Below, piece after piece: positions 32,601-39,693 of a stretch of DNA of 64,000 nucleotides. The stretch lies in NCBI GenBank assembly GCA_050697555.1, contig JBOHAD010000001.1, positions 1-64,000 of the forward strand, given 5' to 3'. The notes below the pieces were generated by a model. The model saw only the letters and a program-made list of their open reading frames with translations. It was not told the origin of the DNA and ran no database searches. The first letter of the stretch is position 1, and each line of letters begins with the position of its first letter. The stretch is from DASQWP01 sp050697555. GTDB taxonomy: Bacteria; Actinomycetota; Thermoleophilia; Gaiellales; Gaiellaceae. The position numbers and the translations under genes were made by a program.

Positions 32601-34325
32601 GACGGCGAACGTGTAGCTCGTCCCGCAGGCGAGACTGCTCACCGTCCGGCTCGTCGTGGACGTGCTGGCGACGAGGGCCCCGTCGCGGTAGACCCGGTAC
32701 CCGGTTACGCCCACGTCGTCGCTCGACGCGCTCCACGAGAGCGAGACGCTCGTCGCCGTAGAGCCCGTCGCGACGAGGCCGCTCGGCGTCGTGGGAGCGC
32801 TCGTGTCCTCAGGGCACGCGCTGGTGGAGGCCGTCCGGCTCGCCTGGCCCGACGTGTTGCCGGCCGCGTCGTAGGCCGCGACGGCGAAGGTGTAGCTCGT
32901 CCCGCACGCGAGGCTGCTCACCGTCCGGCTCGTCGTGGAGGTGCTCGCGACGAGGGCGCCGTCGCGGTAGACCCGGTACCCGGCTACTCCGACATCGTCG
33001 GTCGACGCGGTCCAAGTGAGCAAGACGCTCGTCTCCGTCGAGCCCGCCACGGCGAGACCGCTCGGCGTCGTGGGAGCCGTCGCATCTCCCCAGCCGTTGT
33101 CCACGGTGACGTCGATGGAGGAGGTCAGGGTGTCACCGTCGCTCAGGCTGGCGACGAGGGTCAGGGTATGGGGACCGTTCACGTCGTCCGTGGTGTCCCA
33201 CGTTCGCACGTACGGCGCGTTTCTCTCCGTCCAGTGGTGGACGCCGTCGATGAGAAAGTCGATCTCCGAGACCTCTGCGTTTGTGACTCCGGCCTCCCAG
33301 TCGAGCGTGCCGGCGACCTTCGCTCCATCGGTCGGCGTCATCGAGTACACCTTCCCGCTGCAGGCGTGGGTCGAAGCCGCGAGCGCACTCTTCATCGAGC
33401 GGTTGCCAGCCGCATCGACCGCGTCGACGGCGAAGGCGTAGCCCGTCCCGCACTCGAGCCCCGAGAGCGTGTAGCCCGGAGTCGGGACGGTTGCGGCCAG
33501 CACGCCGCCGCGGTAGACCCCGTAACCGACCACGCTCTTGTTGTCGCGTGATGATTGCCAGTCGAGCGAGATCGTCGCGGTCCCCCGGCTCGTGACCTCG
33601 AGCCGCTTCGGCGTCGTCGGCGGCCGCACGTCGGTGACTCGGGTGAGCCGGCGGAGAAGCCCGGCGTACCTGATGAGCGTGGACCTCTTCTCCCGACCGC
33701 TCGGCGCCACGGCCAGGTCGAACCTGCCGCTGCGGGCCAGGCGGATCGACGCACGCCACACGGAGCGGAAGCGCGGCGTGGGCCGAAGCGCGCGGACGGC
33801 CAGCACCCGCCCGGGCAGAGCCTTCAGGGAGCGCAGAGAACGCGTGGACTTGGCTCGGACGACGACGAGGTCGACGGCCTCCTGCTGCGCCAGGCGTCGA
33901 GCTGACTTGATCGTGCGCGCCAGAACGGCGCAGCGCGATCGCGGCCGGGCGCGCTTGAGCACTCGGCAGCGTTCGGCCGCGCTGAGCACGCTTGCCCAGG
34001 AGCTCGGCCTCGACTCGACCAGCGGAAGGAATGCCATCAGATTGGAACGGGCGGCCAGACCCGTGAGGCGGAGCTGCTGCTTCGCCGAGAGCCCTTCGCG
34101 CCGGAGGACGAGCGCATTGACGCCGCGAGCTCGGAGCCGCTTGAGCGTGGCCCGGTTCAGCGAGGACACCGAGCCTCGGTCGACATGCACAGCCGAGAGC
34201 CGCGGTAACCGGTCCGGCGCGGTCGGCAGCGCGGCCGCCGAATCTTGGACGGCGAGCAGCGAGGCGGCAAATACAACGGCGAGCAGAGCGCCGAGGCGCC
34301 TGCGCGGGGCTGCGGCTCCCCACAT
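29649..34325 (-). CDS. Large secreted protein with Ig/Fn3 modules and two beta-helix domains
   Basis: 1558 residues. Signal peptide (RRRLGALLAVVFAASLLAV, cut near residue 33). Residues 35-230 form a basic, barrel-like domain I cannot name. Then come Fn3-type units (about 240-320, 410-500, 505-595, 600-690), an Ig-like unit (about 325-410), beta-helix 1 (about 695-1055), another Fn3 unit, and beta-helix 2 (about 1160-1558). Both helices start with the same block, CxxxxPCxSFDRAYRVADPGDVVEV...QTI, also found in the secreted protein at 56789. Such right-handed helices bind or cut polysaccharide. Context suggests a matrix protein or lyase of the exopolysaccharide; no catalytic residues could be identified. 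Confidence 0.85.
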   Translation of the reverse strand: MWGAAAPRRRLGALLAVVFAASLLAVQDSAAALPTAPDRLPRLSAVHVDRGSVSSLNRATLKRLRARGVNALVLRREGLSAKQQLRLTGLAARSNLMAFLPLVESRPSSWASVLSAAERCRVLKRARPRSRCAVLARTIKSARRLAQQEAVDLVVVRAKSTRSLRSLKALPGRVLAVRALRPTPRFRSVWRASIRLARSGRFDLAVAPSGREKRSTLIRYAGLLRRLTRVTDVRPPTTPKRLEVTSRGTATISLDWQSSRDNKSVVGYGVYRGGVLAATVPTPGYTLSGLECGTGYAFAVDAVDAAGNRSMKSALAASTHACSGKVYSMTPTDGAKVAGTLDWEAGVTNAEVSEIDFLIDGVHHWTERNAPYVRTWDTTDDVNGPHTLTLVASLSDGDTLTSSIDVTVDNGWGDATAPTTPSGLAVAGSTETSVLLTWTASTDDVGVAGYRVYRDGALVASTSTTSRTVSSLACGTSYTFAVAAYDAAGNTSGQASRTASTSACPEDTSAPTTPSGLVATGSTATSVSLSWSASSDDVGVTGYRVYRDGALVASTSTTSRTVSSLACGTSYTFAVAAYDAAGNTSGQASRTASTSACPEDTSAPTTPSGLAVTGSTATSVSLSWTASSDDVGVVHYGLYRNGTAVGTAAGSTYTFGGLACSLSYTLAVDAVDAAGNRSQKASVMTSTSACEPAEETDTVYVSTGGSDSSACTNSAPCRSFDRAYRVADPGDVVEVAGGTYSGQTINVDSSKTSSDEVVFRPAAGASVSLSSPLVVYGRHLELRDMRFRYEIQAGASDVTLRDIVAPGGIKITSNGTAFPNDISIIGGEIGPGVDSHPQIGSNGTSTTASPTNILFDGVYFHDFTVSSGSSAHVECLQVWAVDGLTIRNSRFENCYHFDVFLQKLPGGAAPTPSNILIENNFLDCCGGGFYSIRLSDTHGESWRDVIVRNNSTNKAMNVGPDVSYSNVKFLSNIAPKLDGAPKAGVTVDYNVWYAGTAIGPNDQVAPHGYRDAANLDFHLSAGAAAVDRGHPDDHPPADIDDDVRPLGAAPDVGADETDSTADSSAPSTPTGFGVTGSGETSVSVAWNASSDDVGVAGYGLYRNGTRVANTGSRTHTFGGLACARSYTFAVDAVDAAGNRSGKASVSASTSACPSSEGGVAVYVSTSGADANDCSQATPCKTFDRAYRVADPGDVVEVAGGTYGSQTIDSDSSKTSSADVVFRPAPGASVTIAEDLNFQSGSHITVEDMRILDRPYLYPGTQDVTLRGIVASKFFLRCAHDVTIVDSEFTDRNATGVPTVSAAGSVTIPSSGRDLCPSSSTPSSNVVIDDVYFHEIWRPEGDSSSHRECLHVMGVDGLVISNSHFHECLGNTAAISFNIHHGSYVAGALVENNFFWKTYDDTTGSGASRRGTGSGTHIHLSDDPSNGCEITIRFNTMTLGGLGVTTFCPERGGGVIVDSNIFEKAIPCSGSGSPPNQAETYTWRHNVAEEGSWGSPCNSNGTNRVAHVSYTSLSSGDLRLASGAFPVDKGNPTSPPATDNMGTARPLGAAPDAGAHERS
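32500..32888 (-). repeat. Near-identical Fn3-encoding tandem repeat, 279-bp period
   Basis: 110 bp at 32500-32609 is identical to 32779-32888, an offset of 279 bp (93 codons), which is the length of one Fn3 unit. A third, more diverged unit follows at higher coordinates. The DNA-level identity indicates recent duplication or gene conversion inside the large secreted protein gene. Confidence 0.9.
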
Positions 34326-34441
34326 GTCCGGCTACATCGGCGGACGGGCGTGCGGGACCCAATCGCTGAAAGTGGGGTCGCGACTCCCCGAAACGAGGGA
34401 GACGCCTGGAAGCGGCCCGGAGGCGCTGCTAGCCTCGGCCT

Positions 34442-35359
34442 ATGGCCCCGGTCGACGTCGTGGTCGTCTCTTACAACAGTCGCGACCGCCTCCGCGACTC
34501 CGTTGCTCCGCTTGCGGGTCTTGCCGGCGTCCAAGTCATCGTCGTCGACAACGCGTCGACAGACGGGAGCCTCGAAACGCTCGACGGGCTGCCGGTCACT
34601 ACGATTCCCAGCGCTGTGAACGGCGGCTTCGCCCAGGGGTGCAACATCGGCTGGCGAAATGGTCTCGCGCCGTACGTCCTGCTCCTCAACCCGGATGCAA
34701 CCCTCGACGAATCCTCACTCCGGAGACTCGTCGAGGTACTCCAGGCTGACGAGCGAGTCGGTGCCGTCGCCCCGAAGATCGTGCATACGGACGGCTCGCT
34801 CGACCATTCGATCCGCCGCTTTCCGCGCCTCCGCTCGACATACGCGCGAGCGCTCTTCCTTCATCGGCTCTTCCCGCGAGCGGCCTGGACGGACGAGGTC
34901 GTACGCGAGGAGGCGACGTACCGGAGCCCTGGGGAGGCCGAATGGGTGTCCGGAGCCTGCGTTCTCGTCCGCCGAGAAGCCCTGGAGCGTCTCGATGGCC
35001 TGGACGAAGGGTTCTTCCTCTACTGCGAGGACAAGGATCTTTGCAAGAGGCTCTGGGACGCCGGCTACGAGGTTCGCTTCGAGCCCGGCGCCCTCGCGCA
35101 ACACGAAGGAGGCGCTTCCGCGCCGCGATCGGCGCTCCTACCGATCCTCGCCGCCAGCCGCGTCCGGTATGTCCACAAGCATTCCGGATTCCACGTCGTG
35201 GTCTTGGAGCGGCTCGGGCTGGCTCTCGGAGCCCTGACCCACATCGTTCTCTCGCGCGGGGGGTCATCGGTCCGTTTCGGACACGCGCGCTCCATGCGCG
35301 TCGCTCTTGCACCGACGGCCGTCGCGTCGGCTCCTCGCCCACTGACGCGAGAGCCATAA
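34442..35359 (+). CDS. Glycosyltransferase family 2 (rhamnosyltransferase-like)
   Basis: 305 residues. VDVVVVSYNSRDRL, IIVVDNAS-like VIVVDNASTDGSLE and YVLLLNPDATL (the metal-binding DxD equivalent) form the GT-A core; GACVLVRREALERLDGLDEGFFLYCEDKDLCKRL is the acceptor-side signature of GT2 enzymes such as WbbL-type rhamnosyltransferases. A C-terminal hydrophobic stretch may help membrane contact. The gene is divergent from the large secreted protein (116-bp gap) and followed 26 bp later by a second glycosyltransferase. Confidence 0.92.
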   Translation: MAPVDVVVVSYNSRDRLRDSVAPLAGLAGVQVIVVDNASTDGSLETLDGLPVTTIPSAVNGGFAQGCNIGWRNGLAPYVLLLNPDATLDESSLRRLVEVLQADERVGAVAPKIVHTDGSLDHSIRRFPRLRSTYARALFLHRLFPRAAWTDEVVREEATYRSPGEAEWVSGACVLVRREALERLDGLDEGFFLYCEDKDLCKRLWDAGYEVRFEPGALAQHEGGASAPRSALLPILAASRVRYVHKHSGFHVVVLERLGLALGALTHIVLSRGGSSVRFGHARSMRVALAPTAVASAPRPLTREP

Positions 35360-35385
35360 CGGCCGCGCGCGCAGCCGGGCCCGCC

Positions 35386-36600
35386 ATGCACGTCGCCCTC
35401 GTCACGCAGAACGCCGACCTCGAGCTTGACCTCCGGCCTCGGGCCGAAGCCGAGGCCCTGGCGGCGGCAGGCTTTCGGGTCACCCTCGTGGGCGGCACCC
35501 GGAACCCCAAGCGAGTACGCGAGCTCACGAAGGAGAACGTGAGCCTTGCGCTCTACCCCATGCCCCGCCCTGCAGGGAGCGCCGCAGGTCAGGTCGTCGA
35601 GCTCTCGCACGCATTCGTCGCGATGACACGAGCCCTACTCCACCTATCCCGCTCGATCTCGATAGACGTCGTGCACGCGTCGAATCCGCCGGACAACGTC
35701 TGGCTGGCCCTTGGTGCGCTCAGAGCCACCCAGGAGTCGAAGCCGCGGTTCGTGTTCGACCAGCACGACGTCGCTCCTGTGCTCTTGGAGGAGAAGTACG
35801 GCCATTCGGCGACCGGAAAGGCGTTCGGGCTGCCGATGCGCAGTCTCGAGCGCGCGAGCTTCGCGAAGGCCTCGCTCGTCGTCTTCGCCAACGATGAGTA
35901 CGAACGCCGCGCCCGCGCCGAAGGTTTGCTCCGCGGCCCGGCAGAGGTCGTCCCGAACGGCTGGTCGTTACCGCCGGCCCCGACCAGCGAGCACTGGCGA
36001 GGAGACGCCGAGCACCTGCTCGCGTACGTCGGGGCGATCAACGAGCAGGACTACGTGGAGCACCTCGTCGAAGCCGTCGCCAGGCTTCCTCGCCCGGAGA
36101 CCGTGCGCGTCTGCGTTGCCGGCGACGGCGCCGCCCGCGGCGCCGCGCAGCGCCGCGCGGAGGAGCTGGGGGTCGAGCACTCCTTCCACTGGCTCGGCTG
36201 GGTCTACCGGCGGGAGGAGATGGGCTCTCTCGTCCGTTCGGCTGACGTGTGCGTCGCGCCGGAGGTCGACTCCGACTTCAACAGGCTGGCGAGCTTCGTA
36301 AAACTCGTCGAGTACATGTCCGTCGCAGCTCCGATCGCGGCGCACCGGCTTGCCCAGAACGTCCGCCTGTGCGGGGAGACCGTCGAGTACGCCGACGACA
36401 TGAGCGCTGCCGGGCTCGCCGCTGCGCTCGGGCGGCTTCTCGCAGAGAAGGAGCGCGCTCGCAGCCTCGGTGAGGCGGCCCGCAAGCGCTTCGAGGCGAG
36501 CATCGCGTGGGAGAGCGTCGGCGCCCTGCGACTCGTGGAGGCGTACCGCACCGTCTTCGCGGAAGGCCGGATCCCCGCGAATCAGGCCGACACGCGGTAG
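35386..36600 (+). CDS. Glycosyltransferase family 4 (GT-B)
   Basis: 404 residues from ATG 35386; the open frame upstream is a shadow of the preceding gene. MHVALVTQNADLELDLRPRAEAEALAAAGFRV is a typical GT4 N-terminal Rossmann start; VFDQHDVAPVLLE, LVVFANDEYERR, AEVVPNGWSLP, LLAYVGAINEQDYVEHLVEAV and the donor-site region VCVAPEVDSDFNRLASFVKLVEYMSVAAPI complete both lobes. It adds one sugar to the lipid-linked repeat. Overlaps the convergent gene at 36582 by 19 bp. Confidence 0.92.
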   Translation: MHVALVTQNADLELDLRPRAEAEALAAAGFRVTLVGGTRNPKRVRELTKENVSLALYPMPRPAGSAAGQVVELSHAFVAMTRALLHLSRSISIDVVHASNPPDNVWLALGALRATQESKPRFVFDQHDVAPVLLEEKYGHSATGKAFGLPMRSLERASFAKASLVVFANDEYERRARAEGLLRGPAEVVPNGWSLPPAPTSEHWRGDAEHLLAYVGAINEQDYVEHLVEAVARLPRPETVRVCVAGDGAARGAAQRRAEELGVEHSFHWLGWVYRREEMGSLVRSADVCVAPEVDSDFNRLASFVKLVEYMSVAAPIAAHRLAQNVRLCGETVEYADDMSAAGLAAALGRLLAEKERARSLGEAARKRFEASIAWESVGALRLVEAYRTVFAEGRIPANQADTR

Positions 36601-37253
36601 CAACGCGCGTGCTCAGGGAGCACCGAGCCAAGGCGGACATCAGTCACCATGCCTGGAAGCGCGTCGAGGAAGACCCTGTCTTCGTCACCACGCTCTATCG
36701 GACCCGCTCCGACCGCGGCCACTCCGACGATACGGAGCCCTCGCACGTGGACATCCGGATAGAGGTCGAGAGACAGCGACTCACTCCCGCCCTCGCCGGC
36801 TAGCACGAGCGTCCCGAGGTCTGCGAGCCTGCCTGTCGCAGCCGTGATGGAGCCGGCATCGCTTCTCGTCTCCACGATCGCGCGAGGCGCCCTCGAGGAA
36901 CGGTCGTCGTCGTACTGCGCGGGAGGATCCAGGAGCCGGCGCACCCACTCGGCAACGACGCCGCGCCCCGGCACGTCGCAGGCGTCGCGCGCACTCTCGG
37001 GCACGACGAGACTCGCTTCTCGCGCAAGCCGAAGCAAGGCCGAGGCGACCGCATCGGCACCAGTCACGTCCTCGGCGAGGGCCACGGGCGGGGAGTCGCC
37101 CCAGGTGATCGTGCCGTTCGGGTGAACCACCAGCGCAGGAATCGCAGCGGCACTCTCCGCAGGAAGCCAGTCCGCGTCGACGTACGCAGTCGCGCCCGGA
37201 GACAGCTCCCCGGCGGCGACCGGCCCCGCAGACGTTCGCTCGCAGCGGATCAT
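36582..37253 (-). CDS. Small protein resembling the cofactor-binding part of an MDR dehydrogenase
   Basis: 223 residues from ATG 37253, overlapping the stop of the bi-domain oxidoreductase (ATGA). The stretch RAIVETRSDAGSITAATGRLADLGTLVLAGEGG and LDLYPDVHVRGLRIVGVA looks like the NAD(P)-binding half of zinc alcohol dehydrogenases, but the usual glycine motif and the metal site are missing and the N-terminal half is not recognisable. It may be a degenerate or non-catalytic partner of the coupled oxidoreductase. Function unknown. Confidence 0.7.
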   Translation of the reverse strand: MIRCERTSAGPVAAGELSPGATAYVDADWLPAESAAAIPALVVHPNGTITWGDSPPVALAEDVTGADAVASALLRLAREASLVVPESARDACDVPGRGVVAEWVRRLLDPPAQYDDDRSSRAPRAIVETRSDAGSITAATGRLADLGTLVLAGEGGSESLSLDLYPDVHVRGLRIVGVAAVGAGPIERGDEDRVFLDALPGMVTDVRLGSVLPEHARCYRVSA

Positions 37254-39580
37254 GCCCCCGCCGCCTGCAGCAGCTCGGCTGGCCGGACGGGCGCCGAGAG
37301 CTCGCTCGAGCGGTACGCAGCCTCGATGAACGCCTGAACGGCGAGGCCGTCGGCTGCCGACACATCGGGCTCCTCACCGCGGTCGATTGCGGTTGCGAGC
37401 CTGCTCAGATACACGGCCCGGATGTTCGCATTCGTGGCTTCGAAGCTCTGCCAGCGAGCAGTCCGGAGCCCGTCGATCGCCCGCAGCGTATAGACGCGGA
37501 GCTCAGGCTCGACGGTGACGAATCCTTGCGAACCCCAAAGATCGAGCCGCGCGCCGCCGCCCCTTTGACCGCGCAGCGCAGAGGAGGCGAAGAGCGTGCC
37601 GACGGCGCCATTCGTGTACCTGATCGTGAGGGAGATTCCGTCCTCGACCTCCGCAGGCCCGTCGACGATCTGCGTGTGGGCGAAGCACTCCTCGGCCTCT
37701 TCGCCAGCGAGATAGCGGACGAGATCGACGAGGTGGGAGATGTTCATGATGAGCACCCCGCCGCCGGCCTGCGCGCGGGACGTTCTCCAGCTGGAGACCG
37801 AGCGGCCCGAGAACCCTCCCAACCAGTACGAGGCCGGCTTGTCCGAGTAGAAGCTGATCAGCATTCCTGCGAACGACCCGAGCGCGCCGGCGGCGACCAG
37901 GCGACGGGCGAGCTGGGCGTTCACCTCGTATCGATGTGGGAAGCACACGGAAAGGACGACGCCGGCTCGCTCCGCTGCGCGCACCATCGCGACGGCGCTC
38001 TCCAGATCGTTGGCGAGAGGCTTTTCGACGATCACATGCTTGCCCGCCTCGGCTGCCTGAATTGCGAGGGGCGCATGCAGATGGTGCGGAACGGCGAGGA
38101 ACACCGCGTCGACGTCGCTTCGGTCGAGCAGCGCCTCCATGGACCGAACCGCCTCGACGCCGTGCGCACGAGCGAGATCCTCGGCCAGACTAGCCTCGGG
38201 ATCGAAGCAGGCTGCCAGGCTCGCATTCGGGGTCGCCGCCAGCGCCGCGGCGTTGTGAACGGCTATGTCGCCGCACCCGAGGAGACCGACGCGGAGCTCG
38301 CCGGAAGCACCGGCGAACGGATCGGGGACCTCGCGCCCGTCACTTGCCCCGACGCGTCGTCGGTCAATCCGAAGCGGCTTGCGCTCGGCATCCATCCCGC
38401 GACCGCTCACGTCGGGCAGTCGCCACAGACGCGTCCCGCCCACCCGCTCGCGGTCGGGAAGCCGCGTCCAGTCGAAGCGGGCCCCCACGAGCTCGCGGTT
38501 GCGCGCGAGGTCCCGGTAAAACGCGTCGGCCTCGCGCGGATCGACCGTTAGGCCGATCAGGTCGGAGACCGGCAGGGTTCCCGCGGCGAGCTTCCCCAGG
38601 AAATCCTCAGCCTCCCTCGCGTGCGCATCGATGCCCATCAGCTCCGACTCGTGTGTCAGGGTCTCGACGTGTGCGCCGATCACCGTCAAACGTTTCTCGC
38701 GAATCAAGCCGAGAGGGAAGTCATTCGTGAGCCCGCGTGGAGATCCGAGTAGGACGACGCGGGCTTCCGCTGCAGCAACACGGGCCGCCGTGACGACCGC
38801 CTCGGGATCGCCCGTGGCCTCGATGACGACCGGGAAGGCCAGCGTCGACAGATCTCCACCATCCTCCAAGGCGATCAGCCGCTCGACGCCGCCCGCTTTC
38901 GCCACGCTCTCCTTCTGTCGGGAGCGGACGAGCGCCGTTACGCCGCCCGCGCCCGCAGCCGTGGCGATGCGCTGCGCGAGCGCGCCGATGAGACCCAACC
39001 CGAGGAGACACACGGTCTCTCCTCGCTGTATCTCGGCTCGGCGAACTCCCTGCCCGCAGATGACTCCGATCTGCACCAGCGCGGCGGCGTCCGTGCCGAC
39101 GCCGTCGGGGATCCGGTAGACCCGCTTCGCGCTGACGGTGGCGATCGACGCGTGGGGCGCCCCCACCGCGGCGACGCGATCGCCCACCCTGAGTCCTCCG
39201 GACCCATTCCCGACCCGGAGGACAGTGCCGGCAGCCGAGTATCCAGGCCGGTGGGGATACGACACACGCGCGCTCGGTAGGCGAAGGTACTGAGCGCGCT
39301 CGGTGCCGGGACTGATGAAGCTCGTCTCGACGGCGATCGTCACCTCGCCGGGCCCTGCGACGGCAACCTCGATAGGAACGAGCTCTGCGCGACCGGCGTC
39401 GGTCCACACGACAGCCTCGCCCGCGAGAAGCCCGCGCCGCCGGACCAGCGCCTCCCGCCGCGCCAGGAGCCACCACCAGGCCTCCCGCTTGGCGTCCCGG
39501 ATCATGCCGTCCGAGTAGCCGAGCCGAGCCAGCCGACGGTTTGCCTGCTCGTTGAGGAAGCGCTTGAGTGCGTCGCTCAT
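37250..39580 (-). CDS. Bi-domain oxidoreductase (MDR dehydrogenase fused to Gfo/Idh)
   Basis: 776 residues from ATG 39580; ATG 39625 would add 15 residues and neither has a clear ribosome-binding site. Residues about 60-380 form a medium-chain dehydrogenase (ETSFISPGTERAQYLRLP, GYSAAGTVLRVG, CLLGLGLIGALAQRIA). Residues about 430-770 are a Gfo/Idh domain (RVGLLGCGDIAVHNAAAL, HVIVEKPLAND). This fusion is known from polysaccharide clusters as a bi-domain-containing oxidoreductase; it probably modifies a nucleotide sugar in two redox steps. Catalytic zinc ligands of classical alcohol dehydrogenases are not evident. Confidence 0.88.
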   Translation of the reverse strand: MSDALKRFLNEQANRRLARLGYSDGMIRDAKREAWWWLLARREALVRRRGLLAGEAVVWTDAGRAELVPIEVAVAGPGEVTIAVETSFISPGTERAQYLRLPSARVSYPHRPGYSAAGTVLRVGNGSGGLRVGDRVAAVGAPHASIATVSAKRVYRIPDGVGTDAAALVQIGVICGQGVRRAEIQRGETVCLLGLGLIGALAQRIATAAGAGGVTALVRSRQKESVAKAGGVERLIALEDGGDLSTLAFPVVIEATGDPEAVVTAARVAAAEARVVLLGSPRGLTNDFPLGLIREKRLTVIGAHVETLTHESELMGIDAHAREAEDFLGKLAAGTLPVSDLIGLTVDPREADAFYRDLARNRELVGARFDWTRLPDRERVGGTRLWRLPDVSGRGMDAERKPLRIDRRRVGASDGREVPDPFAGASGELRVGLLGCGDIAVHNAAALAATPNASLAACFDPEASLAEDLARAHGVEAVRSMEALLDRSDVDAVFLAVPHHLHAPLAIQAAEAGKHVIVEKPLANDLESAVAMVRAAERAGVVLSVCFPHRYEVNAQLARRLVAAGALGSFAGMLISFYSDKPASYWLGGFSGRSVSSWRTSRAQAGGGVLIMNISHLVDLVRYLAGEEAEECFAHTQIVDGPAEVEDGISLTIRYTNGAVGTLFASSALRGQRGGGARLDLWGSQGFVTVEPELRVYTLRAIDGLRTARWQSFEATNANIRAVYLSRLATAIDRGEEPDVSAADGLAVQAFIEAAYRSSELSAPVRPAELLQAAGA

Positions 39581-39617
39581 CGCGTTTGGAGAATAGGCGG
39601 TCGCCCAGAGGCGTCCA

Positions 39618-39633
39618 CTAGCCATCCGGCTAG
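39618..39633. promoter_or_regulatory. Palindromic operator-like site CTAGCC-ATCC-GGCTAG
   Basis: Perfect 6-bp arms with 4-bp spacer in the divergent promoter region (39581-39693) between the bi-domain oxidoreductase and the AsnB gene. The same arms recur at 45060 and, with one change, at 47666. Confidence 0.65.
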
Positions 39634-39693
39634 GCGCCGTCTATTCGAATGGCCGTCGATCCTGCGGGCCGCGAACGCTAGCGTGCAACAGAC

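Noticed and set aside
30981..33551. Long plus-strand open frame (over 850 codons) opposite the large secreted protein
   Set aside because: Composition is Arg/Asp/Val-rich low-complexity as expected from the antisense of GC-rich Ser/Thr/Gly codons; no signal peptide or domain, while the minus frame has clear modules.
34429..34442. CTAGCC-TC-GGCCTA as an operator copy before the glycosyltransferase at 34442
   Set aside because: Spacer is 2 bp instead of 4, one arm is imperfect and it overlaps the start codon.
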